This document shows positions 1 through 9,600 of a stretch of DNA of 64,000 nt, piece after piece. The translations under genes were made by a program, and so were the position numbers. The notes under the pieces were generated by a model. It did not search any database. It worked only from the letters and a program-made list of their open reading frames with translations, and had not been told where the DNA came from. The DNA is from Proteus terrae (lineage in GTDB: Bacteria > Pseudomonadota > Gammaproteobacteria > Enterobacterales > Enterobacteriaceae): positions 248,001-312,000 of the forward strand of contig NZ_PENS01000002.1 of assembly GCF_003144325.1 (NCBI RefSeq). Direction: 5' to 3'. The stretch's first letter is position 1. Every line of letters begins with the position of its first letter.

Positions 1-1452
1 CGTGCTTTTTTCTCTACGTTAACTAACGTCAACTTTGATTCTGATCGTATTGTCGGTTATGCGAAAGAAGCTATCTATTTCCGTGAAAGCTTGAAATCTC
101 GTACTTTAGCGAAAAATGCAGCAATTCAAGTCACTAATCCAAGAGCTGAAATTCAATTAGCCGGTAGCGATTTAGACAGCTTACAAAAACAAGCTCAGCT
201 TTTTGCTTTAAATGCAGATAAAGCGCAAATCGGTGATGATCTTCATGGGTTACGTATGCTGTGCCTGTATGGCTTAAAAGGGGCTGCGGCTTATATGGAG
301 CACGCGCATGTTTTAGGTCAGTATGACAATGAAATTTATGCAGAATATCATCGCTATATGGCGTGGTTAGGCACTGATCCTTCAGATATGAATGAGTTGT
401 TAGAAAATGCGATGGGCATTGGTCAAATGAACTTCCGTATTATGGCTATTCTTGATAAAGGCGAAACTCAAGCTTACGGCAACCCTACACCCGTTACTGT
501 TAACGTTCGCCCTGTTGCAGGTAAAGCTATTTTAATTTCAGGTCATGATCTGAAAGATCTGCAAATGCTTCTTGAGCAAACTGAAGGTAAAGGGATCAAC
601 ATTTATACTCATGGTGAAATGTTACCTGCTCATGGTTACCCAGAACTTAAAAAATACAAACACTTAGTGGGTAACTACGGTAGTGGTTGGCAGAATCAGC
701 AAATTGAGTTTGCAAAATTTCCTGGCCCTGTATTAATGACTTCAAACTGTATTATTGACCCAAATGTAGGTAATTACGGTGACCGTATTTGGACACGTAG
801 TATTGTTGGTTGGCCGGGTGTGAAACATATTACTGGTGATGATTTCTCTGAAATGATTGAACAAGCACAATCATTAGAAGGTTTCCCATACAATGAAATT
901 GAGCATTTAATTACTGTCGGTTTCGGTCGTGAAACACTATTAAATGCTGCTGATACTGTGATTGATTTAGTCTCACAGAAAAAATTACGTCATGTTTTCT
1001 TAGTGGGGGGTTGTGATGGTAGCCGTGGTGAACGTAGTTACTACACCGATCTTGCAAGAGAAATTCCACAAGATTGTTTAATTATGACCTTAGCGTGTGG
1101 TAAATACCGTTTCAATAAACTGGATTTCGGTACTTTAGAAGGCTTACCACGCTTACTTGATGTGGGTCAGTGTAACGATGCTTACTCAGCGATTATGCTA
1201 GCCGTTAACCTTGCTGAGAAATTAGGTTGTGGTGTGAATGACTTGCCACTGTCTTTAATTCTCTCTTGGTTCGAGCAAAAAGCGATTGTTATCTTATTGA
1301 CTCTGCTTTCATTAGGCGTGAAAAACATTTATACCGGTCCAACAGCACCAGCGTTCTTAACTGACAATCTGCTGGCGGTATTAAATGAGAAATTTGGTAT
1401 GCGCTCTATTACTACACCAGAACAAGATCTTAAAGATATTCTTTCTGCTTAA
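1..1452 (+). CDS. hcp: Hydroxylamine reductase / hybrid-cluster protein Hcp (5' end outside window)
   Basis: The reading frame is open from base 1, so the window starts inside the gene; about 68 N-terminal residues, including the first Fe-S cysteine cluster, are missing. The visible part closely matches enterobacterial Hcp. It keeps the blocks [49 protein letters not shown] and QCNDAYSA, which carry ligands of the hybrid [4Fe-2S-2O] cluster. Known role of the family: a cytoplasmic NO reductase (earlier called hydroxylamine reductase) that protects against nitrosative stress under anaerobiosis. hcr, its electron donor, starts 58 bases downstream in the same direction, so the two are probably co-transcribed. 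The promoter, where NsrR/FNR sites would be expected, lies outside the window. Confidence 0.97.
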   Translation, partial: RAFFSTLTNVNFDSDRIVGYAKEAIYFRESLKSRTLAKNAAIQVTNPRAEIQLAGSDLDSLQKQAQLFALNADKAQIGDDLHGLRMLCLYGLKGAAAYMEHAHVLGQYDNEIYAEYHRYMAWLGTDPSDMNELLENAMGIGQMNFRIMAILDKGETQAYGNPTPVTVNVRPVAGKAILISGHDLKDLQMLLEQTEGKGINIYTHGEMLPAHGYPELKKYKHLVGNYGSGWQNQQIEFAKFPGPVLMTSNCIIDPNVGNYGDRIWTRSIVGWPGVKHITGDDFSEMIEQAQSLEGFPYNEIEHLITVGFGRETLLNAADTVIDLVSQKKLRHVFLVGGCDGSRGERSYYTDLAREIPQDCLIMTLACGKYRFNKLDFGTLEGLPRLLDVGQCNDAYSAIMLAVNLAEKLGCGVNDLPLSLILSWFEQKAIVILLTLLSLGVKNIYTGPTAPAFLTDNLLAVLNEKFGMRSITTPEQDLKDILSA

Positions 1453-1510
1453 TGTTTTAAATTCATTATCATTACCGAAGCCTGCGGGCTTCGGTGAAGG
1501 ATCAATATCC

Positions 1511-2515
1511 ATGACGATGCCTACTTCTCTTTGTCCTAATCGTATGCAAGTTCACTCTATTAATCAGGAAACACCTGAAGTGTGGACGCTAAATTTAATT
1601 AATCATGACTTTTATTCTTATAAACCGGGCCAATTTGCACTGGTGAGTATCAATAATAGTGATGAAACATTGCGCGCTTATACCATTTCATCTTCTCCGG
1701 GATTAAGCCCATTTATCACCTTAACCGTTCGTCGTTTAGAAAATGGCATAGGCTCAGGTTGGTTAACATCACAAGTAAAACCAGGTGATTATCTTTGGTT
1801 ATCTGATGCTCAGGGTGAGTTTACTTGTGCGGGTAAAGAAGGTGCGCGCTATTTAATGTTGGCGGCCGGATGTGGTGTGACGCCGGTTATGTCGATGACA
1901 CGTTGGTTGTTAAATAATCAACCTAAAGCGGATATCACGGTTATTTTTAATATTCGCGAGCAAAGTCAGTTTATTTTTGAGAAAGAGTGGATCGAATTAG
2001 CAAATGCATATCCATACAATCTCAATTTTATCATGATGCCAAAATTGCCTGATAATAAAGGGTTGTTTAGTGGACGCATTTCTCAAGAAAAATTAGCTGC
2101 ATTAGTCCCTGATATTGCGAGTCGTACTGTCATGTGCTGTGGTCCAAATAGCTATATGGAAGACACAGGACGTTTTGCAAGAAATCTTGGTGTACCTGCT
2201 GAGAATATCTTTATGGAACGTTTTGGTGATGAGCCTGTTTGTGTTGATGAAAATGAACAATTAACCATGACTATTCGTCATCCATTATCACAAATTAAAG
2301 TTCCTGTTGGTGTAACTTTATTATCAGCAATGGAAGAAAATAAAGTTCCTGTCTTTGCAGCTTGTCGTGCAGGAGTTTGCGGTAGTTGCAAAACTCGCAT
2401 TGCGAGTGGTGATTATGATGTCAGCAGTACCAGTACATTAACGGCTGAAGAGATAGCTCAAGGTTATGTCTTAGCATGTAGCTGTCGTTTAAAAGGAGAT
2501 GTTGAGCTCGCTTAA
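1511..2515 (+). CDS. hcr: NADH oxidoreductase Hcr
   Basis: This protein of 334 residues reduces Hcp with electrons from NADH. The order of domains is FAD-binding (RAYTISSSPG near residue 55), NAD-binding (AAGCGVTPVMSMTR) and a C-terminal 2Fe-2S ferredoxin domain with CRAGVCGSCKTR and a later cysteine (LACSC). The open frame reaches back to 1385 inside hcp, but the ATG at 1511 is preferred: a GAAGGA ribosome site lies 10 bases upstream, and the product then has close to the family length (E. coli about 322). A strong hairpin terminator follows at 2559. The pairing with hcp is the standard enterobacterial hcp-hcr operon. Confidence 0.95.
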   Translation: MTMPTSLCPNRMQVHSINQETPEVWTLNLINHDFYSYKPGQFALVSINNSDETLRAYTISSSPGLSPFITLTVRRLENGIGSGWLTSQVKPGDYLWLSDAQGEFTCAGKEGARYLMLAAGCGVTPVMSMTRWLLNNQPKADITVIFNIREQSQFIFEKEWIELANAYPYNLNFIMMPKLPDNKGLFSGRISQEKLAALVPDIASRTVMCCGPNSYMEDTGRFARNLGVPAENIFMERFGDEPVCVDENEQLTMTIRHPLSQIKVPVGVTLLSAMEENKVPVFAACRAGVCGSCKTRIASGDYDVSSTSTLTAEEIAQGYVLACSCRLKGDVELA

Positions 2516-2558
2516 CCTCTTTTTATTAAGTATTCCCTTCTATTTTCCTGTTTTTTTG

Positions 2559-2588
2559 CCCTGTTAATTTATTAACAGGGTTTTTTAT
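2559..2588 (+). terminator. Intrinsic terminator of hcp-hcr
   Basis: A perfect 9-bp stem (CCCTGTTAA paired with TTAACAGGG, 4-base loop) is followed by six T residues, 43 bases after the hcr stop codon. Confidence 0.9.
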
Positions 2589-2784
2589 GTCTATTCCTCC
2601 CATTAAAAAAACGAATAATCTGGAAAATGCTTCCCTTTATTTTAAATTAAAGATGGTTTTTATTTATTCAGAATAATAAAAATATTGGAAATGATGACTC
2701 ATTAAAAATATATTTTAGTTAGTGGGGAGTTTCCTTATAAACATTCTGCTATTATTTAAACTATTGACTGGGTAGGGGGGATAT

Positions 2785-3120
2785 ATGAAAAAATTGTTAG
2801 TTATTTGTTTGTTTAGTGTCATGTTATCTGGCTGTGAAAAACCTCAACAAACCCTTGATGGCTCTAATGTAGAATCGCTACGTATCTCAATTGTTGAAAT
2901 GCGCAATTCACTCCCCCTTGATGAACAAACGCGTTTTGATGAAGCAATAGAATTAGCTATTCTTAATGATATTAATTTTAATGATTTAGTTATCGCAGGG
3001 CGTCATAAAAATGCGGATATTATCACTCGTAAAATGTGTCAATCATTAGATGGTAAAACGGTAAAAGAGATATTTTTGCAAGCAGAAGAAATAAGAGTAC
3101 AAAAATTAGCATTTAAATAA
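2785..3120 (+). CDS. Small predicted lipoprotein of unknown function
   Basis: 111 residues. The start is well supported by an AGGGGGG ribosome site just upstream. The N-terminus is a typical lipoprotein signal (MKKLLVICLFSVMLSGC) with lipobox L14-S-G-C17, so Cys17 should be lipidated and the mature protein anchored in a membrane. Residue 18 is Glu rather than Asp, which favours Lol-dependent transfer to the outer membrane (established sorting rule; inference here). The mature part of about 94 residues is predicted helical and rich in Glu and Asp, with a second cysteine near residue 92 (RKMCQSLDGKT). I do not recognise the family and infer no function. It stands alone: terminators or non-coding sequence lie on both sides. 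Confidence 0.8.
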   Translation: MKKLLVICLFSVMLSGCEKPQQTLDGSNVESLRISIVEMRNSLPLDEQTRFDEAIELAILNDINFNDLVIAGRHKNADIITRKMCQSLDGKTVKEIFLQAEEIRVQKLAFK

Positions 3121-3282
3121 TCAATTAATAAACAAATTCCTTCTTAGTATACGATTTTAACTTTCGTAGGAAAGCTTCATTTCTTTTTTATATATTAATT
3201 TCTAATGGAATTATATTATTTAATTGTATGATGAATGTCGTGAACTATTTTTCAATAGAACTTAAACAAAATCGTTATCGGG

Positions 3283-3318
3283 CTTTTCATTATATTGTGA
3301 GTGGTTATAATGCGCGCC
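3283..3318 (+). promoter_or_regulatory. Putative promoter of the M-box/mgtE transcript
   Basis: A perfect TATAAT at 3306-3311 is preceded, 16 bases upstream, by a weak -35 (TTTTCA, 3284-3289). Transcription would start near 3318, just before the riboswitch. Confidence 0.5.
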
Positions 3319-3337
3319 GCATTCGCAAGAAAAGTGC

Positions 3338-3496
3338 AGTATCTCGTTAGGCGAGGCTCCTATACAAACACAGGTTACTGATCTGACGACGTCGAGAGAC
3401 GCCCAAGATTAGGACAGGATATATCGACCGAAGGTATATCCCCATGTAACTTCCAGTATTCATCGGATACGTTGTATAGTGCTAAAACCGAGACGT
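3338..3496 (+). ncRNA. M-box (ykoK leader) Mg2+ riboswitch
   Basis: The sequence carries the conserved M-box 5' block GTTAGGCGAGGCTCCTATA (3346 onward), the internal block with GACG near 3385 and GAGAGACGCCCAAG (3393 onward), and the 3' block with ATAGTGCTAAAACCGAGAC near 3477-3495. The ends close as a P1 helix: TCTCG (3341-3345) pairs with CGAGA (about 3489-3493). M-box RNAs bind several Mg2+ ions and shut off Mg2+ transporter genes when magnesium is plentiful. The gene downstream is mgtE, the expected client. About 90 bases separate the aptamer from the start codon. I did not find an unmistakable U-tract terminator there, so whether control acts on transcription, Rho or translation is open. 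Confidence 0.9.
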
Positions 3497-3583
3497 GTAG
3501 ATAGCTTTTGCATTCTCGCTTCTGGTTTCGCCCCTATGGAGAACTGATTTGCTAAACACAAACAGTAATAGGGAACCACAAAA

Positions 3584-4657
3584 ATGAAATTCAATACTCA
3601 AAACAAAATGGATGCTGTATTAGTTGCAGATGCATCCTTAAACACACCTAAAAACAACTCAACTCAAGACCAATACAATCGTTTAAAAGATGATGCAACT
3701 GTTAGCGCATATATGAGCCAGTCCTATATTGCCATTTCTGTCGCTGATTCTGTTGAAAATGTGAAAGCTCAATTGGTTAATGATTTAAAAGATGAATTAA
3801 TTCCAACCTATTTATATGTAGTGGATAAAGATAACTATCTAAATGGGATTTTGCCCGTTAAATCATTATTAACAGCTGCGAATGATCTATTTGTTTCTGA
3901 TGTGATGCGTCAAACCTTTTTTTCTGTTTCACCAGAACAGAATCGTCATGATGTTTATCAACTGATTAGCCATAGCGGTTTAGACAGCGTACCGGTGATG
4001 CATTTTGGAAAGTTAGTCGGTGTTTTACGTCCTCAAGATATTGCTGAATTAATTGAAGATGAAAATACATTGGATGCACAAATGCAGGGTGCAACCTCAC
4101 CTTTAGAGCAGCCTTATTTAGAAACTAGTCCAGTGACATTATGGCGTAAACGTGTTGTGTGGTTATTGATGCTGTTTGTGGCAGAAGCGTATACTAGTAC
4201 GGTATTACATGCCTTTGAAGACAGATTAGAAGCTGCGATTTCATTAGCTTTCTTTATTCCATTGCTAATTGGTACAGGCGGGAATAGTGGTACACAGATC
4301 ACCTCAACATTAGTACGTGCTATGGCATTAGGGGAAGTGAGCTTACGTAATGTTTGGTCTGTATTAAGAAAAGAGATAACCACATCCATAATGGTCGCAC
4401 TAACTATGGGTATTGCCGGTTTTGTGCGTGCTTGGTTTTTAGGTGTGGGTATGGAAGTGATGATTGTTGTTGGCTTAACTCTCATTTCAATCACTGTTTG
4501 GAGTGCGATTGTATCGTCTGTAATTCCAATGGTATTAAAGCGTTTAGGTATCGATCCTGCGGTTGTTTCAGCACCGTTTATCGCAACCTTAATTGATGGT
4601 ACAGGTCTTATTATTTACTTTGAAATCGCATCTCATGTGATGAGCGAGTTTGCTTAA
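3584..4657 (+). CDS. mgtE: Mg2+ transporter MgtE (short form)
   Basis: 357 residues. A tandem CBS-domain region (about residues 40-160, with LVGVLRPQDIAELIE at its end) is followed by five predicted membrane segments (about 185-350). The membrane part has the family signature FFIPLLIGTGGNSGTQ and the C-terminal block PFIATLIDGTGLIIYF. Typical MgtE proteins are about 450 residues with an N-terminal superhelical Mg2+-sensing N domain; that domain is absent and the protein starts almost directly at the CBS pair. The role is a gated, Mg2+-selective inner-membrane channel/transporter. The M-box riboswitch 90 bases upstream indicates that low Mg2+ induces it. A bidirectional terminator separates it from convergent sprT. 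Confidence 0.93.
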   Translation: MKFNTQNKMDAVLVADASLNTPKNNSTQDQYNRLKDDATVSAYMSQSYIAISVADSVENVKAQLVNDLKDELIPTYLYVVDKDNYLNGILPVKSLLTAANDLFVSDVMRQTFFSVSPEQNRHDVYQLISHSGLDSVPVMHFGKLVGVLRPQDIAELIEDENTLDAQMQGATSPLEQPYLETSPVTLWRKRVVWLLMLFVAEAYTSTVLHAFEDRLEAAISLAFFIPLLIGTGGNSGTQITSTLVRAMALGEVSLRNVWSVLRKEITTSIMVALTMGIAGFVRAWFLGVGMEVMIVVGLTLISITVWSAIVSSVIPMVLKRLGIDPAVVSAPFIATLIDGTGLIIYFEIASHVMSEFA

Positions 4658-4685
4658 TACAATCCCACATATTTATTATCAAGAT

Positions 4686-4725
4686 AAAGCCGATGTGACT
4701 TAATCAATACATCGGCTTTATTTTT
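4686..4725. terminator. Bidirectional terminator between mgtE and sprT
   Basis: An 11-bp stem AAAGCCGATGT/ACATCGGCTTT with a 12-base loop is followed by ATTTTT on the plus strand, and lies between two convergent genes. Confidence 0.85.
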
Positions 4726-4727
4726 AT

Positions 4728-5243
4728 CTACACGAGTTCGTGTTCTATAAATTGTAAAATTGACTGACAATGACGGCAACGATATTGAGTTTCACCACGT
4801 AATACCTTGTTATGACGCCGAATTGTAAGTTGATGTTCTTCTTCACATTGGCAAGCATAAGGAAAGGTCTTAGCTTTAACGGCGCTGACATCAAAATGAT
4901 GAGTACGTTTAGCTGAAACTTGTAATACAGTTTCCATCATCCATTTCCACTCTTTCCCATGAGGTGCTACACGACCAAAATGGCGATTAACTAATAAATG
5001 CGCTAATTCATGAGGAATAACTTCTTCAATAAAATTCTGTTTATTTTCAATCAATAATGTAGGATTAATACGGATTTCCCAATTTGCATAATAGGCACTG
5101 CCTGCAATAGTTCCTCTCTGATTATAATGTAGAGTAGGTTCTGGGTAATTTGTATTAAGATAAAGATTAGCCTGCTGCAATTTTTCACGCAGTGTTCGCA
5201 TAACGCTTTGCACTAAGGCAATGGGGACTCTTACCGTTTTCAT
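4728..5243 (-). CDS. sprT: SprT family zinc metalloprotease-like protein
   Basis: Read from the ATG at 5243 (the frame is open to 5297) the product is 171 residues beginning [20 protein letters not shown]. This aligns from its first residue with E. coli SprT (165 residues), hence the choice of start. The zinc-protease motif H78-E-L-A-H82 lies within [13 protein letters not shown], and a zinc ribbon near the C-terminus shows YACQC and CRHCQ. SprT resembles the SprT-like (Spartan) domain of eukaryotes, but its role in bacteria is poorly defined. In E. coli sprT lies near metK; here it is about 14 kb from metK, between mgtE and a sulfur-responsive operon, so gene order has been rearranged. Confidence 0.92.
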   Translation of the reverse strand: MKTVRVPIALVQSVMRTLREKLQQANLYLNTNYPEPTLHYNQRGTIAGSAYYANWEIRINPTLLIENKQNFIEEVIPHELAHLLVNRHFGRVAPHGKEWKWMMETVLQVSAKRTHHFDVSAVKAKTFPYACQCEEEHQLTIRRHNKVLRGETQYRCRHCQSILQFIEHELV

Positions 5244-5348
5244 GTTACAGAGCATATAGCGCCTTATACAAACACGCAATAAAAAGAAAACTTGCACAAT
5301 ATATAAATTAACATATTATTAAAAAGTATATTGATTATGGAGTTTACC

Positions 5349-5672
5349 ATGACACAACGAGTTCAACCTGATTTATTAGATGCAATGAAATTGGCGGCTA
5401 ATGAAGCGTCTAGTATGCTTAAGACGTTAGGAAATGGCGATCGCCTCTTATTATTGTGTCAGCTAAGTCAGGGCGAAAAAAGTGTGAGTGAATTAGAAGA
5501 GAGTTTAGGTATTCGTCAACCGACGCTTTCTCAACAGCTAACCGTTTTGCGTAATGAAGGGTTAGTGAATACTCGTCGTGATGGAAAACGTATCTTTTAT
5601 TCTATTGCTGATGAAAAAGTTCTTGTGCTACTCAATACGCTTTATCAGCTTTATTGTCCGATAGCAGGTTAA
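5349..5672 (+). CDS. ArsR/SmtB-family regulator, BigR/YgaV-type probable persulfide sensor
   Basis: 107 residues from the ATG at 5349, which has a GGAG ribosome site; the frame's earlier TTG at 5331 lacks one. It has a winged-helix ArsR fold, with recognition-helix region IRQPTLSQQLTVLRNEGLV and wing RRDGKRIFYSI. Two cysteines, C37 (LLLLCQLS) and C103 (LYQLYCP), sit exactly where BigR, SqrR and YgaV carry the pair that forms a (poly)sulfide-linked bridge. Typical metal-site cysteines (ELCVCDL) are absent, so a sulfide/persulfide sensor is more likely than an arsenic or zinc sensor (inference from family knowledge). Two YeeE/YedE genes follow with gaps of 3 and 4 bases, matching the bigR operon layout known in other proteobacteria. 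Confidence 0.88.
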   Translation: MTQRVQPDLLDAMKLAANEASSMLKTLGNGDRLLLLCQLSQGEKSVSELEESLGIRQPTLSQQLTVLRNEGLVNTRRDGKRIFYSIADEKVLVLLNTLYQLYCPIAG

Positions 5673-5675
5673 TGT

Positions 5676-6116
5676 ATGAATATAGATTGGGTTCACTTTA
5701 CGCCTTTAAGTGCGGCAATTGGTGGGCTTATGATAGGTGCAGCTGCCGCCATTTTACTGTTATTTAATGGCCGCATTGCAGGAATAAGCGGTATTTTAGG
5801 TGGTGTGTTATCAATAAAGCAGCAAGGAAATGGTTGGCGTTGGGCATTTTTACTTGGCATGCTAATCGCACCTACTTTGTTTTATTTTTTTGATAAACCT
5901 TTATCACCAGTAATTGAAACGTCGCCTTGGATGCTAATTATTGCCGGGGTGCTGGTGGGAGCAGGCACTCGTTTAGGTAATGGTTGTACTAGCGGTCATG
6001 GTATTTGTGGGTTAGCACGATTATCTCGTCGCTCGATGGTGGCAGTTTTAGTCTTTATGGTGACTGCATTTATTACCGTTTATATTCAGCGCCACGTAAT
6101 AGGAATAGGAGGCTAA
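5676..6116 (+). CDS. YeeE/YedE family sulfur-transport membrane protein, first half (PmpA-like)
   Basis: 146 residues with about four predicted membrane helices. The family signature GTRLGNGCTSGHGICGL includes the cysteines thought to relay sulfur or thiosulfate through the membrane in the YeeE family. It starts 3 bases after the regulator's stop codon and ends 4 bases before its partner, so it lies in the middle of a tight operon. In larger YeeE proteins two such halves are fused; here they are encoded separately. The likely role is movement of a sulfur species across the inner membrane under control of the adjacent regulator. The exact substrate cannot be read from the sequence. Confidence 0.9.
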   Translation: MNIDWVHFTPLSAAIGGLMIGAAAAILLLFNGRIAGISGILGGVLSIKQQGNGWRWAFLLGMLIAPTLFYFFDKPLSPVIETSPWMLIIAGVLVGAGTRLGNGCTSGHGICGLARLSRRSMVAVLVFMVTAFITVYIQRHVIGIGG

Positions 6117-6120
6117 GAAA

Positions 6121-6534
6121 ATGACTAAGTTTGTTGCTTTTCTTTGTGGTCTTCTATTTAGTGCAGGATTGATTGTTGGTGGAATGAGCAATCCGCAAAA
6201 AATTCTAGGCTTTTTGGATATTACAGGAAACTGGGATCCCTCTTTATTGATCATTATGGGGGCAGGATTGCTTGTCAGTGTGATTGGCTACCAATTAACA
6301 CGCCGTAGACAGCAAAGTGTTTTAGCGTGTCCTCTAAATATTCCGACCAATAAAGTGATTGATAAACCACTCGTGTTGGGCAGTGTATTATTTGGTCTTG
6401 GTTGGGGATTAGCTGGAATTTGCCCAGGGCCTGGTTTGGTATTAGCAGGTGCTGGATTTTATCAAGGTATTTTATTTGTCCTTGCCATGATAGTGGGTTG
6501 GTTGCTCGTTGGGCTTTTTCGTAAAACGCAATAA
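6121..6534 (+). CDS. YeeE/YedE family sulfur-transport membrane protein, second half (PmpB-like)
   Basis: 137 residues with four predicted membrane helices. It carries the second YeeE/YedE signature, GLGWGLAGICPGPGLV, with a single conserved cysteine. The ribosome site GGAGG lies in the last codons of the preceding gene. This half pairs with the upstream protein to make a full pseudo-symmetric YeeE-like unit. Unlike some bigR operons, no persulfide dioxygenase or sulfurtransferase gene is attached here. The operon ends at a bidirectional terminator shared with bcsC. Confidence 0.9.
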   Translation: MTKFVAFLCGLLFSAGLIVGGMSNPQKILGFLDITGNWDPSLLIIMGAGLLVSVIGYQLTRRRQQSVLACPLNIPTNKVIDKPLVLGSVLFGLGWGLAGICPGPGLVLAGAGFYQGILFVLAMIVGWLLVGLFRKTQ

Positions 6535-6569
6535 TGACAACTTGCTATCATAACTTTAGCGAATATGTT

Positions 6570-6598
6570 AAACGGGAAGCCTGTGCTTCCCGTTTGTG
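6570..6598. terminator. Terminator between the YeeE/YedE operon and bcsC
   Basis: A perfect 11-bp stem AAACGGGAAGC/GCTTCCCGTTT with loop CTGT lies between two convergent transcription units. Confidence 0.8.
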
Positions 6599-6617
6599 TA
6601 TTTAATACATTTGAGCG

Positions 6618-9600
6618 TTATTTAAAATCTGCATAAGGAATAAGAGGATTTGGCGGTAAATCTAAATCACCATTCCAACCATCAAATGAATAACGTAAGT
6701 ACATTAATGCATGGCTTGGGGTATAGTTTTTTGCTTGTTGAATATCAATAGCCGCACCAATAAACCAATGCGGTGTAACTCGATGTTCGACTAGTGCTCT
6801 TGCGGTATAACCAAAACCATTACTGGAGTCCCCTTCATCAACAGCATCACGCTCTTGATAATAAAGTCTCATCATCTCTTCTCGATCTTCAGGGCTAAAT
6901 CCATTGATATAGCGATTGAATTTATCGGGCGAAATGAGATTTTGTAAAGGATAGCGCTTCCTGTCATCTGTTTGGGAGTAAGACCAAGAAAGAGAGCCTG
7001 ATAATTCCCAAGACCAATTTTCAGTGCGTTCACGATAATTAATCGGGATCCCTAAAGAGGCATATTTTTGAGGGCTATAATAACCACCTTGACCTAAAGT
7101 GTATCCGCTTAAGTCTTTATCATAATGCCAAAGCATTGTGCTTAATCCGACGGAAACGCGGCGATTGTTCTCATTGATAAGTTTGTAATAATAGCCACCC
7201 ATTCCTCGAACACTGCTATTATCTTCAACGTTTTTACCCGTCAGTTTATCAACAGAAACCTCGCCCCAATAACCGTCTTTTCCGCCTAAGTCATAGCTTC
7301 CGCTTAAACGAATACCGGTTCTTCTCACTCCGCCCCATGTTTGGTTAGTCCAAATATCTCGTTGACCAGCAAAAGCCAGTTGAGAGCTATTTACTGGACG
7401 ACGGTGAACATCAAATGCCCAGCCAACATTAAAAAGATCATGATTATAGGCGATTTTACCGACCCAATCAGTTACTTCGAAACCCAGTGGTGTTGTACCA
7501 AAATCCCATTGCCATTGACTATTTTCCCAGCCAATTGCGGGGCTCACACCAAAGGATTTTTGCTCTAACGGGAAACAGCCTGTACGATAACAAGTCCCAA
7601 ATTTAGAGTCATAAGGTGATGTACCCAGTTTGCCACTGCTGAGATTAACTAAATCTGCCCGCCAAAAGAAACGACCATCATAAACAGGGTGATCGAGTTG
7701 TAACATCGTGGTGTGAGCGCGTAGTTTCGAATAACCTTTGCTACCACTAGAGCCCCAATAATCATGTTCAAGAGTAAAACGCCACTCTTGTTGACGATAA
7801 AGAGTGTGAGCATCAGCTCGTAGGCTTCGAGATAACCAGTTATCTTTTTCGTCATTACGCATTAATGTGGTGTACTCAATATTATCTTTTGGCAATCTAT
7901 CTGTTATTCCATCCTTGATCATCGCTTGTTGATAATAATAGTGGGCTTGTTGACTATGTTGCTCATCACGCTGAAAACGAGCAATATCGCGCAATACTAA
8001 AGGATCAGCACTGTCCGGCTCTGTTTCGATTTTTTGCGTTAAATATGCAAAGTAATGTTGTGCTTTTTCTGTATTACCCACCTCTTTTTCTGCATTAGCA
8101 ACGCGTCTAAGAGAATTGCTACTAAATTGATTGGGTGAAAGGGTTTCAATTTTAGCAAGATAATATTTTGCTTGTGTTTTTTGCCCTTGTTCTAAGACAA
8201 TATCTGTTGCGCCTAATAATGCTGATTCATTGTTAGGCTCTAGATTTAGAACGGTATGATAATAACTTAAAGCTTGTTCAAGGTTATTTCGCTCTTGAGC
8301 CCAGTCTGCTAATAGCAAATAAGTCTGAATTTTCTGCTCTGGCGGAATATGAGCAAAAAGATAATCAACAGCTTGTTTTTCTTGTCCTTTTGCGCGTAGA
8401 GACTCTGCATGCGCTAATATTTCACCAAAACGTAATTGACTATCTAACGCTTTCATACTCTCACTACGTTGAGACAAAGGAATTGTTTTTAGTGTATTGA
8501 GTGCTTGAGGTTCTCGTCCTGTTTTATTGAGATATAGCGCATAGGCGTAAAGACGAGATGGATCATTAGGGAGACGGCGATTAAGTTGATTAAAATACTC
8601 TTCAGCTTCAGAGTCTTGTTGAGTTATTAATAAATCATCAGTAAGGCGATAAATATTCCAAACATCATTAGGATAATCTTTAGCAATTGCCTTACGTTTT
8701 TCAATCGCACTAAGGTATTGCTCTTTGTGTTCATCATCAGAGGCTAAATCTTGTCTTATGCCTGAGATAATATAGCCATAATCTTCAGCCAAATTTTTAT
8801 ATTGTCTTGGTGTTAAGCTATTAATAAATTGCTGAGCTTTATCATGTGACTGTTGGCGATAAAGTGCTGCGAGACTATGTAAAGTTGCGGGGTGATTAGG
8901 ATGATATTTTAAGGCTTGTAAATAATGGCTTTCTGCAACATCCAATTGGTGCTGTGCAACGGCAATGTTACCTAAACCAATATAAGGCTCGCTTTCATAA
9001 GGACTTAACTTATTGAGTTGATTAAAATATCGTTCAGCTAATTTATAATCTTGCTTTAATAGCGCTTCATCGCCTTTTGAAAGTAAATGCCAATATTGAT
9101 TAGCCTGAAACATGGATCGCCATTGACCGCTATTATCATGATTGGGTGATAATTTCAGCGCTTGTGAAAGATAATAAATAGCCGCACCACGTTGATTTGC
9201 GCGAGAATAACGCACTCCTAAAGCACCTACAACATCCGCATTATCAGGTTGTTGTCGTACTTTTTGTTTTAAAGTCGCAATAGGCAATGAGGCAACATCT
9301 GTTTTAGGTTTTACAGTGGAAGCCGTACTGGTTGTGCTTGTTGTAACTGTCGATTTTGATTGTTGCTGATAGAGATTGGCTATTTTCGCATTCTGAGGAT
9401 ATTGGCGATAAATATGATGAAGCCTATCTACCTTATCATCATGAGATGATTGCATAAGCACTTGAATATATTCCAGTGCTAAAGTCTCATCAGGTGGCAC
9501 TCCGCGATAAATTTCATCGTATAAATTTAGTGCATCATCATAGCGTCCAGCTGTACGGTAAAGTTGAGCTCGCTGTAATTTTTGCCTATTAACATCCGTT

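Noticed and set aside
4114-4494. 126-residue antisense frame inside mgtE
   Set aside because: It is a shadow of mgtE, with no ribosome site or similarity.
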